This document shows, one piece after another, positions 43,488-45,490 of a stretch of 45,490 bases of DNA. The notes below the pieces were generated by a model that saw only the letters and a program-made list of their open reading frames with translations, ran no database searches and was not told the origin of the DNA. The stretch's first letter is position 1; the number at the start of each line of letters is the position of its first letter. The stretch covers positions 1 through 45,490 of the forward strand of contig NZ_MZMV01000055.1 of the NCBI RefSeq assembly GCF_002210435.1, read 5' to 3'. This DNA comes from Micromonospora wenchangensis. GTDB lineage: Bacteria > Actinomycetota > Actinomycetes > Mycobacteriales > Micromonosporaceae. The position numbers were made by a program, and so were the translations under genes.

Positions 43488-43604
43488 CACGACCTCCTCG
43501 CCCGGTTCTCCCGTCCGACGCTAGGGCCGCGCCGACCGGCCGGGGCAGGGGCGGGTGGACCGGTCACCCCGAGGCCGAAGGTCCCGTCCGGACGCCCGTA
43601 CCAG

Positions 43605-43618
43605 GGGACTTAGGTCCC
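43605..43618. promoter_or_regulatory. DosR/DevR-like operator box
   Basis: GGGACTTAGGTCCC matches 13 of 14 positions of the DosR core GGGACTWWAGTCCC. It lies between the divergent CBS-BON and DoxX genes. A weaker copy (43572-43585, 10 of 14 on the minus strand) lies 33 bp away. Confidence 0.7.
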
Positions 43619-43722
43619 GGCCCGGCACGGACCGGTCGGCCCTGCCGGAACCGCGCCGACCGGCGTGGAATGTAACTGCCACCGGGAAGTGCGGTGCCAG
43701 GCAGAGAAGGGACGTGGAGACC

Positions 43723-44280
43723 ATGACCGCGACGATCGAGCGGAACACCACCGCCAGGACCATCGCACCGGTGGCCGGAACCGAGACCACCCGCCAGCGG
43801 GCCGCCCGGTACGTCTGGGCCGGAACCCGGTTGGCCCTCGGCTGGATCTTCCTCTGGGCGTTCCTGGACAAGCTGTTCGGCCTCGGCCACGAGACCGCGG
43901 CGAAGAACGCCTGGATCAACGGCGGCAGCCCGACCAAGGGGTTCCTCGCCTTCGGCGCGAAGGGTCCGTTCCAGGGGATCTACCAGGACATCGCCGGGGC
44001 GGCCTGGGCCGACTGGCTGTTCATGATCGGTCTGGCCGGGATCGGGGTGGCCCTGCTGCTCGGCATCGGGATGCGGATCGCCGCCGTCGCCGGTGGCCTG
44101 CTCATGGTGCTGATGTGGACCGCCGTCCTGCCTCCCGAGAACAACCCCTTCATGGACGACCACCTGATCTACGCCGCGGTGCTGGCCGGCCTCGCCCTGG
44201 TCGGCGCGGGGAACACCCTCGGCCTCGGCCGGGTCTGGGCCACCCTCCCGCTGGTCCGCCGGTTCGGCTGGCTCAGGTGA
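43723..44280 (+). CDS. DoxX-like membrane protein (TQO small-subunit type)
   Basis: 185 residues with four transmembrane helices. It opens with a polar head (1-30) and then RYVWAGTRLALGWIFLWAFLDKLFGLGHET, ending in helices IYAAVLAGLALVGAGNTLGLGRVW. The conserved DKLFGLG segment and length match the DoxX/DoxD-like thiosulfate:quinone oxidoreductase small-subunit group, though without a partner subunit nearby. It could act in redox defence or electron transfer. The ATG at 43723 has GGAG upstream. It is divergent from the CBS-BON gene and probably shares the DosR-like box. Confidence 0.86.
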   Translation: MTATIERNTTARTIAPVAGTETTRQRAARYVWAGTRLALGWIFLWAFLDKLFGLGHETAAKNAWINGGSPTKGFLAFGAKGPFQGIYQDIAGAAWADWLFMIGLAGIGVALLLGIGMRIAAVAGGLLMVLMWTAVLPPENNPFMDDHLIYAAVLAGLALVGAGNTLGLGRVWATLPLVRRFGWLR

Positions 44281-44311
44281 CCGGTCCCACCCGCCCGGGT
44301 GGTCGACCGAC

Positions 44312-44348
44312 CGGCAGGGGCGCCACCGCCACGGTGGCGCCCCTGCCG
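44312..44348 (+). terminator. Terminator of the DoxX-like gene
   Basis: Perfect 16-bp stem (44312-44327 with 44333-44348) and a 5-nt loop, 32 nt after the stop codon. Confidence 0.8.
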
Positions 44349-44516
44349 CGTCTGCGTCCGGCCCCGCGCGGGCGGGATGCATGTACGGCGGCTCCGGCGG
44401 ATCGGGTCCCGCGACGCGCGGGGCCCGGTCGGCGGGGCCCGCGGCGGCCGGGGTGCCGCGATCGGGCAGGATCGACACCGTCCGGACGATCGGGTGACGA
44501 CAGAGGAGAACAGCAG

Positions 44517-44900
44517 ATGAACACGCCCCAGGCAGGCAAGCCGGAGATCGGCCCGATCGAGGGTGCGGCCCCGGCCGACCTGGTGATCGAGGACATCACC
44601 GTCGGGGAGGGCCCGGAGGCGCGTCCCGGCCAGCTCGCCAACGTGCACTACGTGGGGGTGTCCCACTCCACCGGCCGTGAGTTCGACGCGTCCTGGAACC
44701 GGGGCGAGGCGTTCGAGTTCCCGCTCGGCGGCGGTCAGGTCATCGCCGGCTGGGACCAGGGCGTGGTGGGGATGAAGGTCGGCGGTCGCCGTCGGCTCAC
44801 CATCCCGCCGCACCTGGGCTACGGCAGCCGGGGCGCGGGCGGCGTGATCAAGCCGAACGAGACCCTGGTCTTCGTCGTCGACCTGCTCGGCGTGCGCTGA
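44517..44900 (+). CDS. FKBP-type peptidyl-prolyl cis-trans isomerase
   Basis: 127 residues, a single FKBP domain with the full set of active-site residues: VHYVGVSHSTGREFDASWNRG, FEFPLGGGQVIAGWDQGVVGMKVGGRRRLTIPPHLGYGSRGAGGVIKPNETLVFVVDLLGV. It catalyses cis-trans isomerisation of prolyl bonds and helps protein folding. No signal peptide, so cytoplasmic. The ATG at 44517 has GAGGAG upstream. Monocistronic by appearance: a terminator precedes it at 44312-44348. Confidence 0.96.
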   Translation: MNTPQAGKPEIGPIEGAAPADLVIEDITVGEGPEARPGQLANVHYVGVSHSTGREFDASWNRGEAFEFPLGGGQVIAGWDQGVVGMKVGGRRRLTIPPHLGYGSRGAGGVIKPNETLVFVVDLLGVR

Positions 44901-44998
44901 CGTCGGTCGGGGTCGCCGGCACCGCGTCGGCGGCCCCACCGCCCGGCCCCGGTCGCCGGGCCGCCGGTGCTTCTGTCCCCGTCGTCGTCGGCCGGCGG

Positions 44999-45367
44999 TC
45001 AGGCGCAGGCGGCCAGCGGGCGCGACGCGGCCCCGACCGGGGCGTCGCCGTGCCGGACGGCGATGACGCGGTGCAGGCCGCCGACCCGCAGCACCCGGGC
45101 GACCACCGGATCGGGGTCGACCACCACCAGCTCACCGCCCCGGGCCCGGACCCTCAGGTGGGCGGCGACCAGCGCCCGCACCCCGGCGGCGGAGAGCACC
45201 TGGACCCCGGAGAGGTCGAGCCGGAGCAGCGGGCGGGCCGGTGCGGCCCAGAGGGCGGCCCGGAACGCGCCCACGGTGGCGATGTCGATCTCACCGACCG
45301 CGCGCACCTCGACCACGTCGTCGGCCACCCGCAGCCGCACGTGGAACCGGTCCTCTGCCTGCGTCAT
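44999..45367 (-). CDS. STAS-domain protein (anti-sigma factor antagonist-like)
   Basis: 122 residues, one STAS domain: VVEVRAVGEIDIATVGAFRAALWAA, then LLRLDLSGVQVLSAAGVRALVAAHLRVRARGGELVVVDPDPVVARVLRVGGL. The fold and length match anti-anti-sigma factors such as SpoIIAA/RsbV. The position of the phosphorylatable serine (usual DSSG) reads SAAG, so the usual kinase switch seems lost. The ATG at 45367 follows a TAGATT -10 by 6 nt with no ribosome binding site, indicating a leaderless mRNA. No anti-sigma kinase is next to it. Confidence 0.9.
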   Translation of the reverse strand: MTQAEDRFHVRLRVADDVVEVRAVGEIDIATVGAFRAALWAAPARPLLRLDLSGVQVLSAAGVRALVAAHLRVRARGGELVVVDPDPVVARVLRVGGLHRVIAVRHGDAPVGAASRPLAACA

Positions 45368-45373
45368 GCCCCG

Positions 45374-45379
45374 AATCTA
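45374..45379 (-). promoter_or_regulatory. -10 box of the STAS gene, leaderless
   Basis: TAGATT on the minus strand, 6 nt before the ATG at 45367. The remaining sequence to 45490 shows no further gene. Confidence 0.5.
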
Positions 45380-45490
45380 GCCCCCACCTCTGACGTTTCC
45401 GCCCTGCCCAGGGCGGGTTTCGGGGTAGTCCCAGGGTCGCCCCGGAGCCGACCCCGAGTCCTTCTCAGGGTGGAGTCGCACCGGCGACGA

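Overview
The window is very GC-rich (well above 70% by eye), with strong third-position GC bias and many GTG starts. It carries a complete egtABCD ergothioneine cluster, Lsr2, an HspR-type operator in front of lon, TANNNT-type -10 boxes, several probable leaderless genes and a GH9-CBM2 cellulase. Together these indicate an actinomycete, most likely Micromonosporaceae (Micromonospora-like). It looks like chromosome: I see no insertion sequence, prophage, CRISPR array, tRNA or rRNA.

Layout. (1) 193-8077 is a cell-surface/exopolysaccharide block: a MazG-like protein, then a leftward run of Wzz/BY-kinase, family 4 glycosyltransferase, DUF4012 protein and LPXTG surface protein, divergent from a large membrane-bound nucleotide-sugar 4,6-dehydratase. 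(2) 8127-9073 is a three-gene DUF1622 membrane operon. (3) 9112-9879 is a TMEM165/GDT1 manganese exporter under a yybP-ykoY Mn2+ riboswitch. (4) 10026-14385 is egtD-C-B-A, transcribed leftward; egtE is absent. (5) 14527-17846 holds an ECF sigma factor with a membrane partner, then a transmembrane Ser/Thr kinase behind a tandem 21-bp-period repeat. (6) 17961-19223 is a WbpA-type nucleotide-sugar dehydrogenase with a perfect 13-bp inverted repeat over its promoter/ribosome binding site. (7) 19261-23887 is an ABC permease, response regulator and histidine kinase module with no ATPase gene. (8) 23945-26219 is a divergent DUF305/LVIVD-repeat secreted pair sharing a perfect TGTGA-N6-TCACA site. (9) 26286-32805 holds a lipoprotein C45-type hydrolase, an SLC13/ArsB-like permease, a DUF5715-like protein, the cellulase with a CebR-type operator, and a 2H phosphoesterase. 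(10) 32905-38106 holds a DEAD-box helicase, DoxX, Lon and Lsr2. (11) 38306-45367 holds an Asn-rich secreted protein, a DUF2726-like protein divergent from a DICT-sensor/metal-receptor operon, a CBS-BON protein and a DoxX protein flanking a DosR-like box, an FKBP and a STAS protein.

Most of the genes are housekeeping or stress functions of known families. The most informative content is regulatory: the riboswitch and at least five recognisable operators (HAIR, CebR, CRP-like, DosR-like and the response-regulator palindrome) can be read directly next to the genes they should control. The least understood parts are the DUF1622 operon, the DICT/metal-receptor operon, the Asn-rich secreted protein and the ATPase-less two-component/permease module.
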